NCBI RefSeq assembly: GCF_000018605.1
Contig: NC_010003.1
Location: 1,402,501 to 1,466,500, forward strand
Reading direction: 5' to 3'
Source of the DNA: Petrotoga mobilis SJ95
GTDB lineage: Bacteria > Thermotogota > Thermotogae > Petrotogales > Petrotogaceae
Length of the DNA: 64,000 bases
Position numbers and translations under genes: made by a program. The notes under the pieces are model-generated. The model saw nothing but the letters and a program-made list of their open reading frames with translations, did not search any database and was not told where the DNA came from. Shown here piece by piece: positions 35,996 to 44,543 of this stretch. How positions within the stretch are numbered: the first letter of the stretch is position 1; every line of letters begins with the position of its first letter.

Positions 35996-37399
35996 TTATA
36001 CCTCCTGAGATGTGTTTTTGGCATATTCTAATAGCAACTCTTTTACAATTTGTTTTCGAATTTCGCAATCAGAGAAAGAAGGAACCATATTCCCCCTTTG
36101 CAGATAATTTGCGGAGGGGCAACTAGAACAATAATTTTCTAAATAACAGTTTTTACATTTATCGTATCTTGCCTTTTCAACCATTGCTTTTTGCTTAATC
36201 GCAAAGGTTTCTAAATTCATTTTTAACTTTTCTATATTTTCCCCAACATTTCCTATCCTAAATTTTTCCATTCCCACTAACATATGACAGGAATAAATGT
36301 CTCCAAATGTGTCTACTGCATAACTCTCTATTCCCCCATCACAGAAATATTTAGTGGGGGCATAATTTAGAACAGTATTTTCAACATGTTCTTTGAACTC
36401 ATCTATATTATATCTTGGATAAGAGGTTATGTTTTTTAAGGACTTTAACATTTTAACATCATATTCATGCAACATTTCTATTTCAACGTTTCTTGGCAAA
36501 GCCAAAGAAGGATCTTTAGAGATTACAGGAATTACAAAAACCAATGAATCCTTTAATCCTAATTCTTCTTTAAAATAATTTATTAAATCTGATGGTAATA
36601 TTCCTTTGTCAAAATGGATCTTTGTATAAGTAACTTCGATCGCATGAGGTTGACCGTATTTTTTTAAATAATTGAGATTACCAATCACGGAGTTATAAGA
36701 TGGTTTACCATTCTTAAAAGGTCTTAAAATATTTTGAATTTCAGAAGGTCCATCACAGCTAACTGTCAATCGTATTTCCGGATAATCTTGTAATAGTTTT
36801 GCAAACTTTTTCACTATTTCTTCAGGTACGCCTAATCCACTTTCTACAAGGAAATCTGGTTTCTTCTGAATAATTTTTTCGGAAACTAATTCTTGTATTA
36901 ATTTAATTGTGTACTCTATTAGTTCCAAATTTAATAAAGGTTCTCCACCAAAAAACTGGATCATCCCTATATTATCAAAAATTGAAAGAAAAGATTCCAA
37001 GCTGTTTTTTACAATTAGAGGTTTCATAAAAGAAGGGTGACCATATGTTCCTTTTTTTGCATAGCAATAAAGGCAACCTAACAAGCATTTTTGGGATATT
37101 AAGAGATTGAGCCGACGTAAGTTTTTACTTTCTTTTTTAAAATTTAAATCTCGAAATAACTCTATTAATTCATTTTCTAATTCAGGAGATTTATTTATTT
37201 CTTTTATAACGAATTTTTTTATTTCTTCTTGATTCTCTATTTTTAGAAGTTTGTCAAAGAATTCCATATGCTTTTTATCTAATGAATATGCGTTTAAAGT
37301 TGATTTATCCCATAAAACAGTGGCTCCATTTTTTTGGAACAAGAAAAGATCTTGTAGCCGTTCCCTTTTTGTGATTATCAAATCGAGTGCTTTGTTCAA
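35996..37399 (-). CDS. Radical SAM/SPASM peptide maturase
   Basis: A 467-residue enzyme. Residues 105-112 (CLLGCLYC) form the CxxxCxxC site for the radical SAM [4Fe-4S] cluster. The GGEPLL motif near 145 binds SAM. The C-terminal part has the SPASM cysteines: one in YFCDGG, one in YSCHM, then Cys415, 418, 424, 427 and 445 (CKNCYLENYCSSC..DC). The first 95 residues resemble the peptide-recognition (RRE-like) region of such maturases. Enzymes of this build install thioether or other crosslinks on small peptides. The start is TTG with an AAAGGA site. It lies 114 bp downstream of the precursor gene and next to an exporter. Confidence 0.88.
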   Translation of the reverse strand: MNKALDLIITKRERLQDLFLFQKNGATVLWDKSTLNAYSLDKKHMEFFDKLLKIENQEEIKKFVIKEINKSPELENELIELFRDLNFKKESKNLRRLNLLISQKCLLGCLYCYAKKGTYGHPSFMKPLIVKNSLESFLSIFDNIGMIQFFGGEPLLNLELIEYTIKLIQELVSEKIIQKKPDFLVESGLGVPEEIVKKFAKLLQDYPEIRLTVSCDGPSEIQNILRPFKNGKPSYNSVIGNLNYLKKYGQPHAIEVTYTKIHFDKGILPSDLINYFKEELGLKDSLVFVIPVISKDPSLALPRNVEIEMLHEYDVKMLKSLKNITSYPRYNIDEFKEHVENTVLNYAPTKYFCDGGIESYAVDTFGDIYSCHMLVGMEKFRIGNVGENIEKLKMNLETFAIKQKAMVEKARYDKCKNCYLENYCSSCPSANYLQRGNMVPSFSDCEIRKQIVKELLLEYAKNTSQEV

Positions 37400-37451
37400 T
37401 TAATTCACATCCTTTCGAGTTTGATTTTAATTAATTAAACTTATATCATGT

Positions 37452-37483
37452 ATCAAGGATTCCTTTTTTAAGGAATCCTTGAT
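37452..37483. other. Perfect 14-bp hairpin between precursor and maturase genes
   Basis: ATCAAGGATTCCTT and its exact reverse complement flank a TTTT loop. On the minus strand no long T-tract follows. Its position between precursor and maturase suggests partial termination or mRNA protection that leaves more precursor than enzyme message, as is common for such operons. Confidence 0.8.
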
Positions 37484-37513
37484 CTTACTTACCATCTTAT
37501 TTGCTAATCCGCT

Positions 37514-37600
37514 TTATTTAGGAGCAGGTTGATTACCACAAGAACCAATTAAACATCCACAAGCGGGGACGTCTCTGCTCGTAGTGTTTAATTTTATCAT
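37514..37600 (-). CDS. Cys-rich RiPP precursor peptide (28 residues)
   Basis: A small gene with the strongest ribosome-binding site of the locus (AAAGGAGGTG, 8 nt before ATG). It encodes a leader of about 12 residues (MIKLNTTSRDVP) and a core ACGCLIGSCGN with Cys14, Cys16 and Cys21, then a Pro/Ala-rich tail ending PAPK. The CxC and a third Cys five residues on, among Gly and small residues, are what thioether-forming radical SAM enzymes act on. The next gene downstream is such an enzyme, then an exporter. An in-frame upstream ATG (37675) would give 53 residues but lacks as good a site. The product could be a sactipeptide- or ranthipeptide-like molecule; no known family was recognised. Confidence 0.8.
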   Translation of the reverse strand: MIKLNTTSRDVPACGCLIGSCGNQPAPK

Positions 37601-37781
37601 TATTATCCACCTCCTTTCATTTTTACTTTTTTCTACTTTCCCTGCAGGGTTACTTCTTGCCGGCAAATAATTCATAACCTCACAATCTTTTCCTTCAAAA
37701 ACTTATCTAGATACTTTCTTAAATCTTCTAAGCTTTTTCAAGCGTTGTTTTTTGTCTAGAGTAACTGACCTAAACAAGCAT

Positions 37782-37925
37782 TTACTCTACTTCTTCCACT
37801 ACATTTACAATCTCTGGAGGTTCTATACCATTTGTCTCATTTACTCCATCATTATCTCCTCCAAAAACAAAGATACCCCCTAACACCAGAACAGTGATCA
37901 ACAAAGCAACAAAAAATTTCTTCAT
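37782..37925 (-). CDS. Small secreted or membrane-anchored peptide (47 residues)
   Basis: The frame reads MKKFFVALLITVLVLGGIFV, then a Gly-Gly-Asp turn and an acidic tail of about 25 residues (ending NVVEEVE). So a signal peptide or membrane anchor is followed by a short, negatively charged exported part without Cys. GGGTGAAAGAGG precedes ATG. It is the first gene downstream of promoter copy C and is followed by the precursor gene. A short secreted peptide next to a TPR protein recalls the Phr/Rap or PapR/PlcR type of signalling, but it could equally be an immunity or accessory peptide. Confidence 0.65.
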   Translation of the reverse strand: MKKFFVALLITVLVLGGIFVFGGDNDGVNETNGIEPPEIVNVVEEVE

Positions 37926-37996
37926 CCTCTTTCACCCCCTTGAATTATTCTTTTAATTTAAAACTAATATCCCAAATAATTCAATCCCTCATTTTA

Positions 37997-38024
37997 ATCA
38001 TACCCTTTTCCATATGATTTTCAA
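37997..38024 (-). promoter_or_regulatory. Shared promoter motif, copy C (precursor operon)
   Basis: On the minus strand: TTGAAA (38024-38019), 16 bp with CATATGG, then TATGAT (38002-37997). It should drive the 47-residue peptide, the precursor, the maturase and the exporter. Between it and the first start lies an interrupted inverted repeat, TTGAATTATT (37940-37949) with AATAATTCAA (37975-37984). The remaining sequence to 38293 is the leader of the divergent TPR gene; no clear promoter was picked for that gene. Confidence 0.75.
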
Positions 38025-38293
38025 CTGTTTTTTTAATCGACTTCAAATATTTATTGATAAAGTATTACAGAGATCAGTCAAAAAAATACTTATGTTACAA
38101 TCAAACTCGATAATTTTTGTTATCTTTAAATTACTTATATTTTCTTTTTCTTTTTTTATCTGTATCGTGGTACAATTATGTTTGAATGGTTTCGATCTAT
38201 TTTTAGAAAATTTCTATGTTGAATAGAAGTAAACGAATATTCTATTATTATAACGCTGTGTAAATATTTCATGAGGACAGGGAGGTTCTTAGA

Positions 38294-40018
38294 ATGAATC
38301 TTCGATCTTTAATTGAAATTGTGAGTAAAGGGCAGTTCATAAGACCAATTTTAAATTATGTTATTCATTACTTAGAAAGTGATAGACCAGATAAAAATAA
38401 AAGCATCGTCAATTACATAAACGTTTTGAAATTAAAATGGGATGTTAAATACGATGAAGCCCTTGAGATAATAGATGGAGAGTTACAGGGGTTGAAGAAA
38501 GGTGGTTTATATTATCTTTTTTTGGATCAAAAAATTTATATATTGAATAGAATTAAACAGAAAGAGGACGTTAAAAAAGTATTCGAGGAACTAAAGGATA
38601 ATTTTGATAATATACCTGTTTATCTCAGAAGACTTGTTGTAGAAACTCTAAAAAATCTACATGAATTGTATTATGAATCCGATGAAAATATGGAAAAGAT
38701 AAGATATTGGAGTGAAAGTTATGAAAATACTCCTGCCACCAAAGGCTTCATATTACTATCGAAAGCAAGAGAGAAAAAGAACGAAGAAAGATACGATGAA
38801 GCAGTTTCTTTAAACATCGAAGCATTTAAGATTTTAAAAACCATTCCACATCCTTCTGGTATGGTACAAGCTTTAAATAATATATCTTGGTGGTTGAAAG
38901 ATACAAACAAAGAAAAAGCTTTAGCTTTTTCTTTTCCATTAGGATTCTATCTTGGTTACTATTTTCATGATAATAACTTTAATGTTTTCAATTCACTTGA
39001 TACTATATTTCAAGTACAGAAGAATAATAAAGATCCTTTGGTTTATGAGACCGCCTTCATTTTTTCACGTTTAGTTTCGTCGTTGAGTGGTGATAAGAAA
39101 AAAATAATCTGGAATGAGTTTGAATATACCATTCACGATGTCAGATGTTTTGTTTTGAATATTAGAAATAGAAATAGAAATTACTTAAACACAAAAACCT
39201 TGAGGACTTTCATAAGGAAAGAGATAGGAAAAGAAAAGATATCCATAGATTCAATAAACATTTCTGAAAGAACATTAAAAGAGTTTTTATTTGAAGAGAC
39301 ACAGTACATTCAACCAAGTATCTTGAGAAACATAATAGATGCTCTTGAGTTTGAAATCGATACATCCACACCTATATGTATAATCAAAGAATTGAAAAAG
39401 AAGGATATAGATAAGAAGTTTGAGATAAACCTTGAAAAGTTTAAAAACCTTCCGAAAGGAAGACAAATATCAGAATTCTTTACCTCTTACCTCATTCATT
39501 ACTACAAAGGAGAGATTGATCTAAAAAAGGTAATTAAAGAGATAGAAGATGACAGTTTAATTGAAGAAAGATGTGATTACTACACGAAAGAGTTAATAAA
39601 CTCTATCTTTGAAAGAAATCCAAAGATAGAGTTTAATTCTTTACTAACAAACGTTCAAAAACAAAGAATCTACACAAACAAAAATATAACCTTCAACGAA
39701 CATCCTTTTTATTTGGGAAGGAAAGAAGTTGTAAAAAGGTTTATGAAAGACTTAAATAAAAAGAATTTAAAAGAGTTCATAGAAAATTACATTGGTCTTG
39801 ATACAACACAAAAAAAGACGATAGAAAAGTTCATAATGAATTACGGTAGGTACTATGATTTAAAGGATATCCCCAAAGAATTCACACCGAAAGTGCCAGA
39901 AGAGATTAATCCATTCGTGAAAAAATATACGTTGAAAAGAAAACCTTTGGCTCTTTCTTTTTATGTTTTTGAAGGTGAAGATAGAGAAGAGTTTGTGGAA
40001 ATTATTGGCAATTTTTAA
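38294..40018 (+). CDS. TPR-like protein with possible HTH, putative peptide-responsive regulator
   Basis: A 574-residue soluble protein with no recognised full-length family. Residues about 1-260 look like helical TPR-type repeats (YDEALEIIDGELQGLKKG, RYDEAVSLNIEAFKIL). Residues 307-357 resemble an XRE-type helix-turn-helix (ISIDSINISERTLKEFLFEE followed by a second helix ending IIDALEFEI). The rest is charged and helical. Known RNPP regulators have the HTH first, so this order would be unusual. GGGAGGT precedes ATG. It is divergent from the precursor operon and shares its intergenic region, the typical place for a regulator. A 3' relic of a second copy lies at 31119. Confidence 0.6.
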   Translation: MNLRSLIEIVSKGQFIRPILNYVIHYLESDRPDKNKSIVNYINVLKLKWDVKYDEALEIIDGELQGLKKGGLYYLFLDQKIYILNRIKQKEDVKKVFEELKDNFDNIPVYLRRLVVETLKNLHELYYESDENMEKIRYWSESYENTPATKGFILLSKAREKKNEERYDEAVSLNIEAFKILKTIPHPSGMVQALNNISWWLKDTNKEKALAFSFPLGFYLGYYFHDNNFNVFNSLDTIFQVQKNNKDPLVYETAFIFSRLVSSLSGDKKKIIWNEFEYTIHDVRCFVLNIRNRNRNYLNTKTLRTFIRKEIGKEKISIDSINISERTLKEFLFEETQYIQPSILRNIIDALEFEIDTSTPICIIKELKKKDIDKKFEINLEKFKNLPKGRQISEFFTSYLIHYYKGEIDLKKVIKEIEDDSLIEERCDYYTKELINSIFERNPKIEFNSLLTNVQKQRIYTNKNITFNEHPFYLGRKEVVKRFMKDLNKKNLKEFIENYIGLDTTQKKTIEKFIMNYGRYYDLKDIPKEFTPKVPEEINPFVKKYTLKRKPLALSFYVFEGEDREEFVEIIGNF

Positions 40019-40019
40019 T

Positions 40020-40043
40020 TAAAAAAACGCCCTTTTTTGGGCG
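40020..40043. terminator. Bidirectional terminator between convergent genes
   Basis: CGCCC and GGGCG pair around TTTTTT. On the minus strand the stem is followed by seven T, so it ends the exporter operon; on the plus strand it is followed by CCTTTT and ends the TPR gene. A second small hairpin CCCAAC/GTTGGG lies at 40085-40099. Confidence 0.82.
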
Positions 40044-40110
40044 CCTTTTCAGAAATTGTTTTATTATTTTCATCCATTCTCCATCCCAACTTAGTTGGGG
40101 AGAGAAAGTC

Positions 40111-42126
40111 TTAATTTTCGATAGATGCTATATTTTCTTGTGATGTTTTTGGTTCTTTACTTGGTTTTTTTAAATCAATTCCTAAAAATTGACTCATATA
40201 GAGATTGTAGTAAAAGCCTTCATTTTTCATTAGTTCTTCGTGATTTCCAGTTTCTACAATGGAACCGTGATCCATTACTAAGATTGTGTCGGCATTCCTG
40301 ATTGTAGATAATCTATGAGCAATGATAAAGCTTGTACGTCCTCTCATCAATTTTTCCATAGCTTGTTGTATTAATGTTTCCGTACGTGTGTCAACAGAGC
40401 TCGTTGCCTCATCCAAAATCAAAATTTTAGGGTCTGCAAGGAAAGCCCTTGCAATGGTTATCAATTGTCTTTGACCTTGTGATAGGTTTGAGGCTTCTTC
40501 ATCTATTATTGTGTCGTAACCATGGGGTAATGTTCTAACAAAATGATCCACATACGCTGCTTTAGCAGCTTCGATGATCTCTTCATCAGAGGCATCTTCT
40601 TTGCCGTATGCGATATTTTCTTTAATCGTGCCTCCAAAAAGCCAAGTGTCTTGAAGCACCATACCAAAGTTTTTTCTGAGGTCTGATCTTCTCATTTGCC
40701 TAATGTCAACACCGTCCAAGGTGATTCTTCCATCTGTGACATCATAGAATCTCATTAAAAGGTTTACAAGTGTTGTTTTTCCTGCACCTGTTGGTCCAAC
40801 TATCGCTACATTTTCTCCAGGATGAACAACTAAGTTTAAGCCTTCTATCAAAGGGTTTTTCGGATCATAACTGAAAGATACGTTTTCGAACGCTATTCTT
40901 CCTTCTACTTCAGGTAATTCTACAGGATCGATTGGATCAGGAACCTCGTCCTCTTCATCAAGGAATTCGAATACTCTTTCAGCAGAAGCGATAGTAGATT
41001 GCAAAATATTTATAATATTAGCTGTTTGAACTATTGGTTGGGTGAACATTCTTGAATATTGGATGAACGCCTGGACATCTCCAAGTGTCATTAGACCGTT
41101 TGCTACTCTAAGTCCGCCGATAACACTAACGGCTACATAGTTAAGATTGTTTAGAAAGGCTATTGCAGGTCTTATTATGCCTGATATGAATTGAGATTTG
41201 AAACTTGCTTGGTATAATCTGGCATTTTCGTTGTCGAATGTTTCTTTAGCTTCTTTTTGTTTGTTAAAAACTTTTACAATGTTATGACCTGAATATGTTT
41301 CTTCTACATGACCGTTGAGTTTTCCCGTGCTGTCCCACTGTGTTTCAAACTGTTTCTGAGATTTTTTTACGATGAACATTGTGACAATTAGAGATAAAGG
41401 AATCAACGTCAACGCTATCAATGTGAGCAAGGGACTTATCGTTAACATCATAACGATTACACCGATTATAGTAACAGTAGCTGTTATGATCTGTATTAAC
41501 GTTTGTTGAAGCGTCCTTCCTATATTATCAATATCGTTGGTCACTCTACTGAGAATATCACCGTGGGAATGACTATCAAAATATTTAAGTGGAAGTTTTG
41601 CTAATTTGTTATCAACTTCTTTTCTGAGACTATAGATGGATTTTTGAGAGACACCAGCCATCATATATTGCTGTAGCCAATTGAACAGGGCTGATAAACC
41701 GTAAATTACTAATAGGGTTAATAAGATTTGTACGAGTTTGTTGTAATCGACTCCCTGACCTGGGACTATATTCATTGGTCCAATCATTTCCGCAATTTGA
41801 TCGTTCCCTGAGAGCTTAAGCATTTGTATAGCTTGTTCTTTTGTCATATTTTCTGGCATATTTTTACTTATTATACCTTCGAATAACACATTGGTGGCGT
41901 TACCTATTATCTTAGGGGCTGTTATCATAAAAACGGTAGCCAAAACGGCAAAAGAAACAACGAATAAAATAGGTACTAATTGAGGTTTTAAATATCCAAG
42001 TAATCTTTTTAAGGAACCCCAGAAATTTTTTGGTTTTTCCCCAGGGGTTGCTCCTCGTCTGCCCATTCCCATTCCCCTGGGTTGGTTAGTTGAACTTGTA
42101 GAAGTTTTTGTGTTATTGGGACTCAT
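40111..42126 (-). CDS. Heterodimeric ABC exporter, catalytically complete subunit (TM288-like)
   Basis: A 671-residue half-transporter with a Pro/Gly-rich cytoplasmic N-terminus, six membrane segments and a nucleotide-binding domain. Walker A GPTGAGKTT, Walker B ILILDEATSSVD with the catalytic Glu present, and H-loop IIAHRLSTI are intact. The signature is LSQGQRQ instead of LSGGQ. In heterodimeric exporters such as TM287/288 of Thermotoga, the altered signature sits opposite the degenerate site of the partner, as here. It overlaps the partner gene by 4 bp. It probably exports drugs or lipids. Confidence 0.92.
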   Translation of the reverse strand: MSPNNTKTSTSSTNQPRGMGMGRRGATPGEKPKNFWGSLKRLLGYLKPQLVPILFVVSFAVLATVFMITAPKIIGNATNVLFEGIISKNMPENMTKEQAIQMLKLSGNDQIAEMIGPMNIVPGQGVDYNKLVQILLTLLVIYGLSALFNWLQQYMMAGVSQKSIYSLRKEVDNKLAKLPLKYFDSHSHGDILSRVTNDIDNIGRTLQQTLIQIITATVTIIGVIVMMLTISPLLTLIALTLIPLSLIVTMFIVKKSQKQFETQWDSTGKLNGHVEETYSGHNIVKVFNKQKEAKETFDNENARLYQASFKSQFISGIIRPAIAFLNNLNYVAVSVIGGLRVANGLMTLGDVQAFIQYSRMFTQPIVQTANIINILQSTIASAERVFEFLDEEDEVPDPIDPVELPEVEGRIAFENVSFSYDPKNPLIEGLNLVVHPGENVAIVGPTGAGKTTLVNLLMRFYDVTDGRITLDGVDIRQMRRSDLRKNFGMVLQDTWLFGGTIKENIAYGKEDASDEEIIEAAKAAYVDHFVRTLPHGYDTIIDEEASNLSQGQRQLITIARAFLADPKILILDEATSSVDTRTETLIQQAMEKLMRGRTSFIIAHRLSTIRNADTILVMDHGSIVETGNHEELMKNEGFYYNLYMSQFLGIDLKKPSKEPKTSQENIASIEN

Positions 42127-43856
42127 GCTGTTTCCTCCTCTGGTAACTGGGATTTTACAAGCTCTCTATATACTTCACATGATCGCATAAGTTCTGAATG
42201 TTTTCCTTGTCCTGCTATCGTTCCATCATCGTTTAGAACGATTATTAAATCTGCATTAAGTATAGTACTTACCCTTTGAGCTACTATTATAACTGTGGCA
42301 TTTTTAGTTTCTTCTTTTAAAGCTTCACGAAGGTTCGCATCGGTTCGGTTATCCAAAGCTGAGAAGCTATCGTCGAATATATAGATCTTAGGCTTTTTGA
42401 CGATTGCCCTTGCAATTGATAAACGTTGCCTTTGACCCCCGGAGAAGTTCGTTCCTCCTTGATCAACAGGAGCTTGTAGTTTATCAGGTAATTCTTCTAC
42501 AAAATCTTTCGCTTGGGCTATTTCTAAGGCATGCCACATTTCTTCTTCTGTTGCATCTTTCTTACCATATGCTAAGTTGGAAGCTATCGTTCCACTGAAT
42601 AGATAAGCTTTTTGAGGTACAAAACCTAAGGAGTCTCTAAGATCTTCCATCGACAGTTCTCTAATATCTACACCGTCGATTTCTATTTTCCCATCGGTGA
42701 CTTCGTAAAAGCGTGGGATCAAGTTTATAAGAGTGCTTTTACCGCTTCCGGTACTACCTACAATTGCGGTAGTTTTGCCTGGTTTAGCCTCAAAAGAAAT
42801 ATTTCTTAATACAGGTCTCTCAGCCTCTTCGTACCTAAACGTTACATTTTTGAAGGATACAGTGCCTTTTTTACTTTTCAAAATAACTGGATTGTCTGAT
42901 TCAGTAATTGTAGGCTCTGTTTCTAATACCTCTTTGATACGATCGGCAGATGCTTCTGCACGAGGCCACATGACAAACATCATCATTGCCATCATTATTG
43001 ATATGAGTATTTCCATGATATAGGTTAAGAAGGCTGTCAAGTTGCCTATTGGCATTGCTCCACTGTCTATTCGCATCGAACCGAACCAGAGAATACTTAC
43101 GGTTGAAAGGTTCATAATAAGCATTAGAAGAGGCATACCTAATGCTAATAATCTGTTTACTTTTATAGCGGTTTGAGTTAAGTCGTCATTAACATTATCG
43201 AATCTTTTTTCTTCACTTTTCTCTTTCACAAAAGCCCTGATAACACGTACACCCATTAATTTTTCACGTAGAACACGGTTGACGTTATCAAGCTTTACTT
43301 GCATGCTTCTAAATAGTGGAATTGCCTTACGCATTAGAAAGAATACAACAATTCCCATCAGTGGTATTATCACTAAAAGCGAAGTAGAAAGGACAACGTC
43401 TTGACGTATAGCCATAATAGCACCACCTATTGCCATTATGGGTGCAAGAATCATAACGTTTAACATTATTAATACCAACATTTGAATTTGGTATACATCA
43501 TTCGTGTTTCTCGTTATCAACGAGGCGGTTCCAAACTTGTCTATATCGTTTTGAGAGAAACTCATTACCTTATAATAAAGATCTCTGCGTAAGTCCTGGG
43601 CAAATTTTGCAGAGATTCTTGAGGCAAAAAATGTCGCCCCTACAGCAGCACCAACGAGTAATAGGGAAAATAACAACATCTTTCCTCCGGCTTGCATGAT
43701 GTAATTGAGGTCTCCTTTGGCAACACCGTTGTTGATAATGTCTGCATTTAAGTTTGGTAGGTATAAGTTTGAGACAGCTTGGACGGTGAGTAACACCAAT
43801 GCCAAAATTACTTCTTTATAATACTGTTTTAAATACTTGCTTAGTATGGTTCTCAT
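42123..43856 (-). CDS. Heterodimeric ABC exporter, degenerate subunit (TM287-like)
   Basis: A 577-residue half-transporter. Its ATP site is non-canonical: Walker B reads IYIFDDSFSALD, with Asp in place of the catalytic Glu, and the H-loop His is Gln (IIVAQRVSTI). Walker A GSTGSGKST and signature FSGGQRQR are normal. This pattern is that of the regulatory half of heterodimeric exporters. It begins inside the MarR gene end (4-bp overlap) and precedes the complete subunit, so the three genes form one operon. Confidence 0.92.
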   Translation of the reverse strand: MRTILSKYLKQYYKEVILALVLLTVQAVSNLYLPNLNADIINNGVAKGDLNYIMQAGGKMLLFSLLLVGAAVGATFFASRISAKFAQDLRRDLYYKVMSFSQNDIDKFGTASLITRNTNDVYQIQMLVLIMLNVMILAPIMAIGGAIMAIRQDVVLSTSLLVIIPLMGIVVFFLMRKAIPLFRSMQVKLDNVNRVLREKLMGVRVIRAFVKEKSEEKRFDNVNDDLTQTAIKVNRLLALGMPLLMLIMNLSTVSILWFGSMRIDSGAMPIGNLTAFLTYIMEILISIMMAMMMFVMWPRAEASADRIKEVLETEPTITESDNPVILKSKKGTVSFKNVTFRYEEAERPVLRNISFEAKPGKTTAIVGSTGSGKSTLINLIPRFYEVTDGKIEIDGVDIRELSMEDLRDSLGFVPQKAYLFSGTIASNLAYGKKDATEEEMWHALEIAQAKDFVEELPDKLQAPVDQGGTNFSGGQRQRLSIARAIVKKPKIYIFDDSFSALDNRTDANLREALKEETKNATVIIVAQRVSTILNADLIIVLNDDGTIAGQGKHSELMRSCEVYRELVKSQLPEEETA

Positions 43857-44350
43857 CCTTGATCTTCTCCTTTTTGCAAATGTTTTGATAGGTTGTTGGA
43901 TATTTTTTTTAGTAACTCGTTAAATGTGTTGAGTTCTTCATCTGATAACCCTTCAAAGCTGTATCTCACGATCTTTGAAAAGGATGTTTTTAAATTTTTT
44001 ATTTCTTCTTCTCCTTTTTCAGTTAAATGGATCTGAAGAGTACGCATGTCGTTAGGATCAGATTGGCGGAGTATGAGCCCCATTTTCTCCAGCCTTTTGA
44101 GAATCAAAGAAACAGTTGGAGGAGCTACATTCATGAGTTTTGCAAGATGTATTTGACTTATTCCAGGATTTTTCGAAATGTGCCATAAGCAAACTCCTTG
44201 CCCCGGATAGACATCTTTTTCTGCCATGATTTTAAAATTTAACTGTCTTTGCAGGTTCATTACTTGAAAGAATTGTTGGACAACGTTGATCGTTGAGGGA
44301 TCAAGTTCATCAAAAGGGAAATCTTCTGTGCAAAGTGTTTTGTCTTTCAT
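43853..44350 (-). CDS. MarR-family transcription regulator of the exporter operon
   Basis: A 165-residue winged-helix protein: ISQIHLAKLMNVAPPTVSLI (about 82-101) is the recognition helix region, LEKMGLILRQSDPNDMRTL the wing. Dimerisation helices flank it. It is the first gene before the two exporter subunits, with 4-bp overlaps. Palindromes upstream cover the probable promoter, so it likely represses its own operon until a ligand binds. The extra 20 or so N-terminal residues are acidic. AGAGGAG precedes ATG. Confidence 0.9.
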   Translation of the reverse strand: MKDKTLCTEDFPFDELDPSTINVVQQFFQVMNLQRQLNFKIMAEKDVYPGQGVCLWHISKNPGISQIHLAKLMNVAPPTVSLILKRLEKMGLILRQSDPNDMRTLQIHLTEKGEEEIKNLKTSFSKIVRYSFEGLSDEELNTFNELLKKISNNLSKHLQKGEDQG

Positions 44351-44377
44351 TTCATTTCTCCTCTCATTTCATAATTG

Positions 44378-44515
44378 TTAGCGCCCTTTCACCCCGCTCC
44401 CCACCCGTGAGGAAAAGAGTCTTTATTAGCGCCCTTTCACCCCGCTCCCCACCCGTGAGGAAAAGAGTCTTTATTAGCGCCCTTCCCCCGCCCCCACCCA
44501 TTTAAGGAAAAGATC
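44378..44515 (+). repeat. Dispersed repeat block, 48-bp tandem units
   Basis: Two perfect 48-bp units starting TAGCGCCCTTTCACCCCGCT and ending GAGTCTTTAT, then a third degenerate one (GCGCCCTTCCCCCGCCCCC). They lie in the leader of the MarR gene between its operators and its start codon. A further short piece in reverse orientation, GGCGAAAGGGCGCTAAA, is at about 44694-44710. Confidence 0.9.
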
Positions 44516-44543
44516 TGTAGTTTCAAAGACTGCGTCAATCTTC

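Noticed and set aside
35994-36068. Longer N-terminus for the peptide exporter
   Set aside because: It would overlap the maturase gene by 73 bp and has no start signal, whereas TTG 35993 follows CAGGAGG.
37601-37675. Longer 53-residue form of the peptide precursor
   Set aside because: It is in frame, but the upstream ATG has a poorer site and would place the AAAGGAGGTG inside the coding region. It is kept only as an alternative.
44378-44515. CRISPR array in the 48-bp repeats
   Set aside because: The repeats are directly adjacent, without unique spacers of constant length, and the same units occur scattered elsewhere. No cas genes are seen.
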